Origin: Prorocentrum cordatum
Taxonomy: Eukaryota > Sar > Dinophyceae > Prorocentrales > Prorocentraceae
Direction of reading: 5' to 3'
Length of the DNA stretch: 34,234 nt
NCBI GenBank assembly: GCA_963575745.1
Contig: CAUYUJ010017885.1
Span: 87,501-121,734, forward strand
This document shows, one piece after another, positions 9,952-18,294 of this stretch. Positions within the stretch are counted from its first letter, which is position 1; each line of letters starts with the position of its first letter. The notes beneath the pieces were generated by a model, which searched no databases, was not told the origin of the DNA, and saw nothing but the letters and a program-made list of their open reading frames with translations. Made by a program: the position numbers and the translations under genes.

Positions 9952-10359
9952 GTCTGGCTTGATGATAAGGATGCCCAATAACACGAGAGAGGCGCTCATG
10001 CACCGCACCATGTTCGGAGTCCCTTCAGGTCCCGCTCCAACGCGGTGCGGTACAAACTTTTTTTCGTTTCTGGTGGCAGAAGAACTTTGCTCCGTACCTT
10101 TCCTGGGTCGAGGATCGACGACGCCTCGAGAGACGACAACGCGGTACGGTGCACACAAGGTCAGGATGCAAGCACTGGGGGAGCCCAAGTTGAAGCCTTC
10201 CTGAGCGGTGCATAGTCAGCACAAGCTTCTAAGGACGGGCGCAAGCGGCCAAGATGCAAGGGCACCCTTGGACATTACAGCTGGGCCGTAGCTGGAGGAC
10301 ACCCTGACTGAGGCAGACCTGCCAGCGGTGACCTGCCGTTAGTCGGGGGGACCAAAGAG
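9952..10359. other. no gene recognised (5' flank of the SOD-like retrogene)
   Basis: The minus-strand frame of the SOD-like gene stays open up to 10188, but the part upstream of the SL relic has no signal peptide or domain and should not belong to the transcript. No promoter motif is evident. The stretch 10200-10360 shows nothing recognisable. Confidence 0.5.
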
Positions 10360-10495
10360 TCTCAATGTCACGCCGCCGCAGGGGCCCCCAGCGCCCCATC
10401 GGCGTGTTACTGTCGACGTGCGTTGTCTTCTTCCGGCGAGGGTAACGCGCCGATGGGACCCTGGGGCCCCCCGCGGCGGCGCGGCATTGATGCCC
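10360..10495. repeat. imperfect palindrome (foldback), about 50-bp arms
   Basis: The left arm (about 10363-10410: TCAATGTCACGCCGCCGCAG, continuing to CCCCATCGGCGTGTTAC) is the reverse complement, with few mismatches, of the right arm (about 10441-10490, GGTAACGCGCCGATGGGACC, continuing to GCGGCGGCGCGGCATTGA). The spacer is about 30 nt and includes GTCGACGTGCG. No coding frame belongs to it. It could be a small foldback transposon, a recombination product, or a structured RNA. Confidence 0.78.
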
Positions 10496-10724
10496 TCTCT
10501 CCCCCCCCAAGGTAGAACCTGCGGCAGGCCGAATTACGCCGCGATGGCGCAGGCGCTGGCGGCTGGCACCGCCCACCAGCTGCACCACCCAGCCCCGAGC
10601 ACGATCGCCGCCCTCCCCCTGCCGAGACCGCTCCAAGACCCAGCCGAGCTCCCCAAGACCTCCAGTCTCGCTGTCCTCTCGTCCCCAGGCTCGGCTCCTC
10701 GCCCCGGGTCGTCTTTCGGCGGCG

Positions 10725-10880
10725 CACGAGGGGGGAGAAGGGAGAGGGAGAAGGCCTTCTCAGAAAGCGGCGGGGCTTCTCGGAAGCCCCTCGCGCCTTC
10801 TGGGAAGTTTTTTCTGCGTCTTCGGGGGATGGCTCGGAGAAATCTTCCCACAAGGCTGCTGGACTCCAGAGCCTTCTGAG
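10725..10880. repeat. repeat pair, copy 1 (partner at 11340-11505)
   Basis: Shares with 11340-11505 the succession GGGAGAGGGAGAAGGCCTTCTC, a GGCGGCGGG(G/A)CTTCTC block, CCCTCGCG, CTGGGAA/GGAAATT, CTTCGGGG, and near the end AACCTTCTGAG or GCCTTCTGAGAAGG. Part of the similarity comes from reiterated CTTCTCGG words. A diverged segment of the 28.7-kb repeat family (GACGGCCCCCGAGGCCCAAT, about 10932-10951) follows immediately. No gene. Confidence 0.68.
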
Positions 10881-11339
10881 AAGGTCCGCCCCTTTTCACT
10901 TCCCCCCCTCGCTCGCCGCCGAGTTTTTCCTGACGGCCCCCGAGGCCCAATGAGGGCCCCGAAGGGCAGAAAATGGAAACCTCCGGCCCAATTCTTCCGC
11001 GCCTCGGCAGCGCGCACCAGGGACCTGGGCATCGGCCGAGGGTTCTTTGGCGGAGGGGGGGCGGCCGCTGGCGGCTCGGAGCCGCCGCGGCCACCCTGGG
11101 GGCGCCCGGCCATGCCATACAGTCATCGGCCTGACCTAAGGAACGATCAATTAAAGAACGAAGCCCCCTTTTCCCAAGGCATCACGCATGAGGAACGATC
11201 AATGAGAAACAACGCATAAGGAACGAGACATAACGCATACGAACGACCGAGCCCTTTTTTGAAAAGTAAGAGATCCTTACTCGAGCCGCTCACTGTGGCA
11301 AGGTCCCCGGGGATCCCGAGAGACTCGCGACCCAGCAGA

Positions 11340-11505
11340 CTCAGTCGGTCCTCGATGGGGGGGAAGCGGGAGAGGGAGAAGGCCTTCTCGGGAGGCGGCG
11401 GGACTTCTCTCAGAGGCCCTCGCGGCTCCTGGAAATTGTTGCCTGGCTTCGGGGAAAGTTCGGGAACCTTCTCGGGGGGCCCGGGGGACTTCCGAACCTT
11501 CTGAG
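11340..11505. repeat. repeat pair, copy 2 (partner at 10725-10880)
   Basis: Second copy of the CTTCTCGG-rich repeat, same orientation. It is preceded at 11130-11250 by a loose reiteration of AGGAACGATCAAT and AACGCATAAGGAACGAG. No coding frame is credible. Confidence 0.65.
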
Positions 11506-12120
11506 CAGGCCTTCGCATCCTCACTTCCCTCTATCTTCGGTCGTCGATCCTCGTTCCTCCAAGTCCAGCCCGCCCAGCTCCTCGACCTCGGATCTGCGAC
11601 CCCCCCCCCGCCAGCGAAAACGGGGGGCGGGGGGTGGGGTTAGGTCGGAAATCCGCGCGGAGTTCCGAGAGTCTGCGTTGAGGTGAAATCGCCCTTCCTC
11701 GGCGCGTCGCCAGAGCCGTCGCTGTCGTGCCACCGTCGTCCTCGTCGCTGTCGCTGTAGCCGCGGCCGCCTCCCCGTTCCCCCCCCTTTGATGCGGCCAT
11801 GGCCTTGCATGCCGGCCTGCATGGCGCCGTTCTGGCCGGATGCAGAGGAGCCGGCTGCTCCAGACATTGCCTCAGTGCTGCCCGCTCCTCCCCCGAGGCC
11901 CAGGGAGAGAACGAGGGGCGTGAGAGACAGCAGGCGCGCGCCAAACAGACGCAATGGAACTCCAGCTCCCTCAGCCAGGCGCGCGACAGGAACGTGCACT
12001 GCGCACGTGGGGGCCGACATGGAGTGAACAGTCCTGGGGGCAAGCGCTCCATGCACGGCAGCTACGCTGCACCTGTCGCAACGCCGCGGAGGACGGGGGG
12101 GGGGGCTAGGGGAGGGGGGC
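11506..12120. other. no certain gene; possible fragment of a coding exon
   Basis: A minus-strand frame at 11690-11801 would begin with MAASKGGERGGGRGYSDSDE and continue acidic, which has a plausible protein-like composition (RGG-type then Asp/Glu-rich). A frame shifted by one base is equally open, no family can be named, and the end overlaps the small motif shared with 858-893. I do not call it a gene. Confidence 0.3.
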
Positions 12121-12240
12121 GAGGAGGAGGAGGAGGAGGAGGAGGAGGAGGAGGAGGAGGAGGGGAAGGGGGAGGGGGAGGAGGAGGAGGAGGAGGAGGA
12201 CGAGGAGGAGGAGGAGGAGGAGGACGAGGAGGAGGAGAGG
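12121..12240. repeat. (GAG)n microsatellite bordering the 3' end of retrotransposon 1
   Basis: About 120 bp of GAG/GGA triplets with a few CGAG and GGGGAAGGGG interruptions, followed by GTGGTGGTGGTGGTG. It lies just past the 3' end of the first non-LTR element (which is on the minus strand). Tracts of the same orientation occur at the other end of that element and at the far end of the second one. Confidence 0.95.
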
Positions 12241-12506
12241 GTGGTGGTGGTGGTGCTCAGTTGGGGGCCATCAGTCTGTCATCCTGCAGCTGAGCGAGGC
12301 CCCTCCGTTGAATATGGAGGCTGGGCCGCCTGCAAAAGCAGCAGGCCGCCACGGCATGAGGCGACGCGGCGGTGCAAAGACTGCGCGCGATGCCCCGTCG
12401 GCGAGGAAGATCCCGCGGGGGATATGAAGAAGTGGAGGGAGGAGGCAAAGCCTCTAGGCTATCCCTAGCTGGCTAGGGGATGCCTTGGGGCTGAGCCTCC
12501 TCCCCC

Positions 12507-15500
12507 CTATAGTGCGATATCGGGAGCGGCGCCTGCTGCCTCTCTGGGAGGCGCGCCGTTGCCGCCAGGGGCGGCATCTCTTCTAATATTGTCAAATTGA
12601 AGCGTATTCTGCAGTGAGCTGCGATACTCTTTCACCTGCTGCAAGAGTCTGCTCGCATGCTCACTGCCACCTGCTACCATGCTGCGAAGCGTCTGCTGCC
12701 GCCTCGGGTCGTGTGCAATATCTACAATCACTTGACCGTACCTACTTCTCAGCTCCTCTTCAGCGTTCCCTGTTTGATCAGCTGCTTCAGCTGAGCCTCT
12801 ACTACCCTCTCCAACTCTGTCTTCGGCCCCGCTCCCATTGGCATCGCACCTTTCTGCAGGAACCACGCGTGATTCAGCGCCTCTCGAAGCAGCGCTGGCT
12901 GAAATTGGCGCACCTGTGCGATGACCTCCGAGGACGCCTCCGCCAAGCGCAGCGCCGTCTTGAAGTCGACCAGCGGCCTGATGCCGAACATGACCTTGTA
13001 CATCTCCTCCAGGTCCGACTCGCGCTGGTAGGCCTTCTTGATCCTGAGCATGCTGAATGTCGCGTCCACGAGCCTCTGTCCGTGCTCGCCGCTGGCCGCC
13101 CCGACCCACTCCTTGAGCAAGAGCTTGCTCTCCGCCTGCCACTTGTCTTGCTCGTCGAGCACCTCCACCGCCTTCTCGACCACCGCCATCGCGATGTGCA
13201 CATGCGGCGGCCCCTGCCCATGGCCCTTCCCCAACCTCTTCACCGTGTTGTTGTAGTCGAGGCCTGTGTCGGCCCCTGCCGTGACCATTGCCGACGATCC
13301 TGGGACCAGCCAGAAGTCGAATATGCCGTTCATCATGTCGCGGTTCTCCTGGCTGTTGCGCAGCACGAGCTTCTGCACGGTGACGAGGGCCTCCCTGATG
13401 TCCGTGCTCTCGCCGTCCTTCGACTTGCCGCCCTTTCCTCGAGCTCCACCCTCTTGTCGTGCCTCCTTCTTGTCTCGTTCTAGGCCAGGCTCTCCTCCTG
13501 GTGGTGCTCTCTTCACTCTCCACGCCATCCTCGCCCGCGCAGTCTCGATCGGCAGCCTCCACCACCGAATGTGGTCCAGGCAGGTGCTGTCGGACGTGCT
13601 CCTGAAAGCTCTCGAAATTTTGAGCCGAGAAAGCACATGCGCGGCAACTCAAGTCATCGGGGACCTTCACATCGTGGCTCCACTTCGAGTGATCTACGAA
13701 GCACTTTCCAAACCTCAATGCTGCCCTGCGACCATGGTCCAAGGCACCTGCTCTATTCACGAAACAGCTCCTGCACCAGGGGCACTGGTTTGTGATGATA
13801 ATCTTGCTCAATAGAGGTGTCACACCGCGTGCCTCACGACGATGGGCGATAAGGCCTGTTGCACTCAAAAACCTCTTGCCACAGGTCGTTTTTTCTCCTC
13901 CCTCCTCCTCCTTCGTGTGATCACACCAATAGGGTCTGTAGTACTCCTCCATCGCCTGCTCCTCCTCCTCAAGAATAACTGCCCGAATTTCCGTCCTCAG
14001 TTTTAACCCCGATTTCTCCTCTATATCAGGTGACACCTCCCCGTACCTCTCGACTGCATTCAAGTGCGACGGGTCCGTTTGCAGAAACCTGTCGTTCTCT
14101 GGGCTCCCTCGTTTCAATATGCTGATATCGTCGCTTCTCGCATGGCGCCAGTCGGCGAACTCGGGGTCGACGGAAGCCAAATGATCGAGGTCGGACACGA
14201 ATTGTTTAGCCCAGGGGGTCGACTCGCTGTGCACTCTGAAGTCTTCGGATAATCTGGGAGCCTGGTCCATCCAAGCTGTGCCAAACACCGCTGCTACCAC
14301 CGCCTGATGATCATCTGGATACTTCGCCCAGCGGAGGTAATTGCGAATCCTTCGTACTCTCAACTGTGTAGCACATCTAGGTATCTGCCATGCTCTGAAA
14401 ACAAACTTCGTGGACCTGCACCTCCTCTCCCCCTCCTCCGTCACCCAGCTCATCTCTCCTTTAGATAGCACCCTCAAAAACTTCCCCAGGGTCTGGTCTA
14501 GGATGCTGACAAACTTATCAGGGATGACGAAGGCAGATAATCCACTAAGAGCGGCTTCCACTACGAAGGCCTGAAACATCGCCCGTCGTATACATTTAGC
14601 TGTGGAGGACGTCCAGAAGCACCCGCATTGTCGCCAAGCCTGTCTGGCAGCTTGACTTCTCCTGAGTACCTCGCTCAACATGCCCTGCTCGCTCGGTAAA
14701 TGCGGACCTAACACACGCATCTCTCGAAGGGCTTGGCCCTTCAGCTCTTTACTACGTCTCAAGCGGCGTGTAGTCTGGTAGTGTCGAGCCCCCCGTAGAT
14801 CGAGTAGATGGTTCGTTTTGCTGGGGTTGAGCGTCCACTGCCCTTTGGCCAAGCAACTTTCCAACCTAGATGTGCTTCCGTTCAGTATCTCGGTGACCTT
14901 AGCCGCCGATGCCCCCTCCTCAATGACAGTGCTCTTCGTAATGTCGTCCATGAACACACTCAATTGGGTATCAATAGGGGGTAGGTCAGGGTGACGAGGA
15001 TCTGTGGTAAAGAACCATCTGTGCTCTCCGTGCTCTCTCTCTCCCATCCTCCACTCCTCCACCTCCTTGTTGTATGTATTGATAAAATCTCTGGGAGCTG
15101 TAGTAAATCCCATCTGAGTACCTGTGGTGGACCTGATATCTAATGTACCGTCTGACGTCTCCATGGTCATCGTCTGTTGCCTCACCGTCGCAATAGCAAA
15201 TGGTACGTCCTCGGGGCATGCATGTTCCTCTGCTTGGATCTCAAGACGTTCTCTTTCTGTCGCTGCGAAAGCATTGGTACAATCGTAGTTGCTCACGATG
15301 AGACTCTTCTTATTGCACTCCGCCCTCCACTTGTTACACATGATGATGGTGATGATGCTCTCTCTGCTTCTGTGTGCTATCCCCCCCTGTGCCCATGTAG
15401 GCGTCCATACTTTCTGTGCTCGGTAGGGTATCCCCGAGTGCCAGGCCATGGAGAATGCATCATAGCAGTGCATGATGCGCTTGCCACTTATGTTGTTTTT

Positions 15501-17669
15501 GCCATTTGCCTTGTCACTCGAGAAGCTCAGGGACCGGTAACTGCAGAGGGGCATGGCTTGACACCGACGGATGTGTACTAGATAATCCTGCAGCACCTTC
15601 TCAAACGCGTACGTTTCGGCGCACAACTCCGTACTCCCCAAGCCTGCCCTTTCCTCCCGACGAAACTGCCACAAGTCGCCCACCGGCGGCTCCTCTGGCG
15701 GTCGAGCGGCGCCGTCAGGTCCAGGCGCCCCGAGCCCCTCTCCCCTGGTCCACCCCATCTTCTCCAGTAGCCTCCTGCCCACTCGATACTTAAACTCCGC
15801 AGTGAATCTCTCCATCTCCTCCTCCTCCTCCATTTTTTCAGCCTGTCTAATCTGCCTTTGTTCATTCAACTCGCTCAACTTATTAGGAGACTCCATGTTG
15901 ACATTCGGCTGCAATAGTAACCACACTGCTTCTGTGGGGAGGCCCCAGCTGGGATAAGCACGTCTTTTTGCCGCCCTGCGGCAATATCTGAGCATCGAAC
16001 GTCGGTCTTTCTGTACTAGATGGAGAAGGTCAGCATCAACATAGGCAAGTTCGTAGTCTTCACAGTCGTACCTATAATGACTGAGCTCGTCGTTCCAGTT
16101 TATAGCTACACCTGCCAATCCTCCATCCTTTGCCGCCTTCCCCAACTCCTCCTCCCATGTCCTGTTGTTCCATCCTGTTCTGGGGCTGTAATAATACCGA
16201 CGCTTGGGCCCCCTCCCGTTGCCCTGGTAGAGTACTCTCAATTTGTGCATGTCCGAATAACGTTGTTCCACATAAGCGTTCCAAATCTGGCCTGCGAGAT
16301 CCGCTCTCTTCCGAAGGAGGTACTGCTTTCTGATCTTTTTCATGCATGCTGTGATTTCCTTTAGATCCTCGCAGACGTCCAAAAACTCCTCCTCCCCGTT
16401 GCAGTCCACCATCTTCTCCCTCAGCTCCCTCCTCCTGCCCAACATGTGCATGCGGTACGCGCGCATGTGCTCGTACATGTTGTCAACGTACAGGGGCTGC
16501 TCTGGGAACGTGTCTAGTAGAGCCTGTCTCACACACAGGCCGAAGATGCCCCAATATGCGTCTGGTGATTTTTGCAGAAGAGCTTTTTGGAAAGAGTCTT
16601 CTCCTACCTCCGATAGGTTCTTGTCAACATTCTCGAAGAATTCTCTCCTCTTGTAGCCTCTGGTCAGACATCTCATCAGGGCACTGCGGTCTGGGCGCTC
16701 TTCTTTTTGCCTCTTACTTCGATGATGGAAAAGACTGACATCCAAGTCGAGACCAACAGGGACGTGATCTCGATGGCCTCGTGCTTTGATCGTTTGCAAC
16801 CTTTTTCCAGCTGTCGCAAGTGCAGCACGCGCTCGTAGCTGGTGTCTTGCATTGACTGGGAACGCTATGTGATCGATACGGCTTTGTCCACCAGTGGGGC
16901 CGAAAAAGGTGTCGTTGACTTTACTGCTGGCCGATGCTATGAATAACTGGTTGCGCTCGCAGAACTCTCTGAACTCGAGACCGTTCTGGTTCTCAAGTTT
17001 CGGTCGATGTCCTCCTAAGCTGATACTCTTCGTAGTGTGGACGCTGCCGTCGCGGTCTCGAGAGAGACCGAAGTCCGAGTTGACGTCACCACCTACGATG
17101 ATGTTGGTCCTCACCCCCAGCTTATCTATCTGGTCATCCAACCACTTAGTTATTTTACGAGCTATCTCACCATGTCGTTGCACCGAGGTGGGGGCAAAGT
17201 ATACACCGAAAATCGCCGTGTCGATCTGTGCTGTCTGCAGTCGGATGCCTGCTACTCTACCTTGGAGTTCCGAGGGGGGTCTCATCACCGTGTGGAGGGA
17301 CTGCGTGGGCAGGTTGCTTTTGACAAGAAAACTGACCCCACACGCCGTGCTCGTCAACCTGCCCTTCTTATAACCAAGCTGCACTCCCCAATGGTGTCCG
17401 AAATGGTGCTGCTGTGCTGGCTGGTCTTCGAGGGCACGATTGCTCGTACCGGTGAGGATGATGACTTCCCAGTCCTTTAATGCAGTACTGATGTCAATGA
17501 TCCTATCGTGGTACGCGGCGTGCGTGGGGTTGTAGGTGGCCACGCGCATGCTGTCGTTCGTGCCGTACGTGCCGCTCACCACGATGTGCTGCGCGCGCCA
17601 CGCATGCCACCCCTCCCTTCCCCGCGGCCCCCTGCCCTGCTGCGGCCCCGCGACTGGACGCGGTAGCAC
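12507..17669 (-). CDS. non-LTR retrotransposon polyprotein: AP-type endonuclease, G-patch, reverse transcriptase, C2H2 zinc fingers
   Basis: The 1720-residue frame nicks target DNA and copies element RNA by target-primed reverse transcription. Domain order: an exonuclease-endonuclease-phosphatase fold at 41-310, with VATYNPT, GGDVNSDFG (193-201), SRIDHI (263-268) and RDHVPV (300-305); a basic helical linker; a G-patch-like segment (627-662) built around KMGWTRGEGLGAPG; and a divergent RT (about 700-1075). The RT has motif A NYDCTNAF (Asp796), motif B TGTQMGFTTAPRDF, motif C FMDDI (Asp908, Asp909) and motif D LNPSKTN. Cys/His clusters follow at 1249-1362, the last a classic C2H2 finger (C1342-x2-C1345-x12-H1358-x3-H1362). 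After about residue 1367 (13571) the frame turns Gly/Ala/Arg-rich, while the frame one base over (12749-13636) reads as ordinary protein; real coding probably switches there and returns near 12765. The start may lie at Met41 instead of Met1. Confidence 0.85.
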   Translation of the reverse strand: MLPRPVAGPQQGRGPRGREGWHAWRAQHIVVSGTYGTNDSMRVATYNPTHAAYHDRIIDISTALKDWEVIILTGTSNRALEDQPAQQHHFGHHWGVQLGYKKGRLTSTACGVSFLVKSNLPTQSLHTVMRPPSELQGRVAGIRLQTAQIDTAIFGVYFAPTSVQRHGEIARKITKWLDDQIDKLGVRTNIIVGGDVNSDFGLSRDRDGSVHTTKSISLGGHRPKLENQNGLEFREFCERNQLFIASASSKVNDTFFGPTGGQSRIDHIAFPVNARHQLRARAALATAGKRLQTIKARGHRDHVPVGLDLDVSLFHHRSKRQKEERPDRSALMRCLTRGYKRREFFENVDKNLSEVGEDSFQKALLQKSPDAYWGIFGLCVRQALLDTFPEQPLYVDNMYEHMRAYRMHMLGRRRELREKMVDCNGEEEFLDVCEDLKEITACMKKIRKQYLLRKRADLAGQIWNAYVEQRYSDMHKLRVLYQGNGRGPKRRYYYSPRTGWNNRTWEEELGKAAKDGGLAGVAINWNDELSHYRYDCEDYELAYVDADLLHLVQKDRRSMLRYCRRAAKRRAYPSWGLPTEAVWLLLQPNVNMESPNKLSELNEQRQIRQAEKMEEEEEMERFTAEFKYRVGRRLLEKMGWTRGEGLGAPGPDGAARPPEEPPVGDLWQFRREERAGLGSTELCAETYAFEKVLQDYLVHIRRCQAMPLCSYRSLSFSSDKANGKNNISGKRIMHCYDAFSMAWHSGIPYRAQKVWTPTWAQGGIAHRSRESIITIIMCNKWRAECNKKSLIVSNYDCTNAFAATERERLEIQAEEHACPEDVPFAIATVRQQTMTMETSDGTLDIRSTTGTQMGFTTAPRDFINTYNKEVEEWRMGEREHGEHRWFFTTDPRHPDLPPIDTQLSVFMDDITKSTVIEEGASAAKVTEILNGSTSRLESCLAKGQWTLNPSKTNHLLDLRGARHYQTTRRLRRSKELKGQALREMRVLGPHLPSEQGMLSEVLRRSQAARQAWRQCGCFWTSSTAKCIRRAMFQAFVVEAALSGLSAFVIPDKFVSILDQTLGKFLRVLSKGEMSWVTEEGERRCRSTKFVFRAWQIPRCATQLRVRRIRNYLRWAKYPDDHQAVVAAVFGTAWMDQAPRLSEDFRVHSESTPWAKQFVSDLDHLASVDPEFADWRHARSDDISILKRGSPENDRFLQTDPSHLNAVERYGEVSPDIEEKSGLKLRTEIRAVILEEEEQAMEEYYRPYWCDHTKEEEGGEKTTCGKRFLSATGLIAHRREARGVTPLLSKIIITNQCPWCRSCFVNRAGALDHGRRAALRFGKCFVDHSKWSHDVKVPDDLSCRACAFSAQNFESFQEHVRQHLPGPHSVVEAADRDCAGEDGVESEESTTRRRAWPRTRQEGGTTRGWSSRKGRQVEGRREHGHQGGPRHRAEARAAQQPGEPRHDERHIRLLAGPRIVGNGHGRGRHRPRLQQHGEEVGEGPWAGAAACAHRDGGGREGGGGARRARQVAGGEQALAQGVGRGGQRRARTEARGRDIQHAQDQEGLPARVGPGGDVQGHVRHQAAGRLQDGAALGGGVLGGHRTGAPISASAASRGAESRVVPAERCDANGSGAEDRVGEGSRGSAEAADQTGNAEEELRSRYGQVIVDIAHDPRRQQTLRSMVAGGSEHASRLLQQVKEYRSSLQNTLQFDNIRRDAAPGGNGAPPREAAGAAPDIAL
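12749..13571 (-). CDS. C-terminal region of retrotransposon 1 in a shifted frame
   Basis: This segment is open in a frame shifted by +1 relative to the long polyprotein frame. It has normal amino-acid variety and codons ending mostly in G or C, with helical, charged stretches such as MAVVEKAVEVLDEQDKWQ and SDLEEMYKVMFGIRPLVDF. The long frame over the same bases is abnormally rich in Gly, Ala, Arg and Gln. I infer that this is the genuine reading of the element's tail, joined to the polyprotein near 13571 and leaving it near 12765, either through two small indels or as a separate downstream ORF. The formal open frame begins at Met 13636. I do not recognise a family; a role in RNA or protein binding by the element is only a guess. 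Confidence 0.55.
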
Positions 17670-17722
17670 GTCGGGCTCGCCTCGCGCGCCGAAATCCCCC
17701 CCCGCGCTGCGAAACGGCGGCT

Positions 17723-17773
17723 GAGGAGGAGGAGGAGGAGGAGGACGAGGAGGAGGAGGAGGAGGAGGAGGAG
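17723..17773. repeat. (GAG)n microsatellite between the two retrotransposons
   Basis: About 50 bp of GAG/GGA triplets with one GACGAG interruption. It is the 5' boundary of element 1 and at the same time the 3' boundary of element 2, so the two elements are joined head-to-tail through one short triplet tract. Confidence 0.93.
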
Positions 17774-17783
17774 CGCACGGCCT

Positions 17784-18294
17784 TCAGGAAGAGCTCCGAC
17801 GGGTGAGGCCTGCAGGAAGATGGGAACGGCGTGCTGTCTGCCGAAGTCGAGCGGCAGCGAATCTGTGGAACGATCGGGCCCCACCCTTACTCCCTTTCAG
17901 GGTGTGGTAAGCAGCATGATCCGTGCCAAGAAATACAGCAATAGAGAGGATGGCGTCATTGGAAAAAAGGGGCAAGCGGGAATAGACAAACAAGATTACG
18001 AGACAAGCTGGCCCCTGGCGGCAGATGCGGGAACCTCGAACGCAGTGGCTCGGCAACCCTCGGACACTGGAGAATATGTAGCAACGTGTCGCCCGATGGG
18101 GCCCCACAAAAGAGACATGCATGCGTCCTGCCTCTGAATCTACCTGTCGTGCACCACGCATTGCATATCGTACGCAGGCAAGAGGAGGCGAGGAAGGGGG
18201 GAGCAGCAGCACACAGCCTAAGCAGGAAAAGATAAGCCGAATCAGCATCCTCATTCGTTGCGAGCGGGGGGAAAGGCCGAAGGCGAGCGAGCAA
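17784..18294 (-). pseudogene. C-terminal CCHC zinc-knuckle region of retrotransposon 2 (frameshifted)
   Basis: In the frame at 17956-18294 a zinc knuckle is visible, CLFCGAPSGDTLLHILQC (C-x2-C-x9-H-x3-C). Such a knuckle follows the RT in many non-LTR elements and helps bind element RNA or target DNA. The knuckle frame is shifted relative to the end of the RT frame (stop at 18251). It is itself interrupted near 17956, after which the next frame continues with a helix-like DAILSIAVFLGTDHAAYHTLK and ends at 17784. Two frameshifts make it non-functional as it stands. Confidence 0.7.

Larger units (their letters stand above)
12241..17722 (-). mobile_element. non-LTR retrotransposon 1 (endonuclease/RT type) between (GAG)n tracts
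   Basis: About 5.5 kb bounded on both sides by (GAG)n (12121-12240 and 17723-17773), containing one very long ORF for an endonuclease/reverse transcriptase polyprotein. There are no long terminal repeats and no integrase or protease. The 3' untranslated part (12241-12506) has a perfect small hairpin at 12463-12478 (CCCTAGC, TG, GCTAGGG), preceded on the plus strand by GAGGCAAAGCCTC. Exact ends are inferred from where the triplet repeats begin. The intact endonuclease and RT suggest a fairly recent insertion. Confidence 0.75.

Noticed and set aside
9838-10188. N-terminal extension of the SOD-like frame
   Set aside because: It translates the SL relic (SVAIWLK) and sequence upstream of it, which should not be in the mRNA.
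12614-17480. Several plus-strand frames of 100-290 codons opposite retrotransposon 1
   Set aside because: They lie antisense to a protein with clear endonuclease and RT motifs; no motif of their own.
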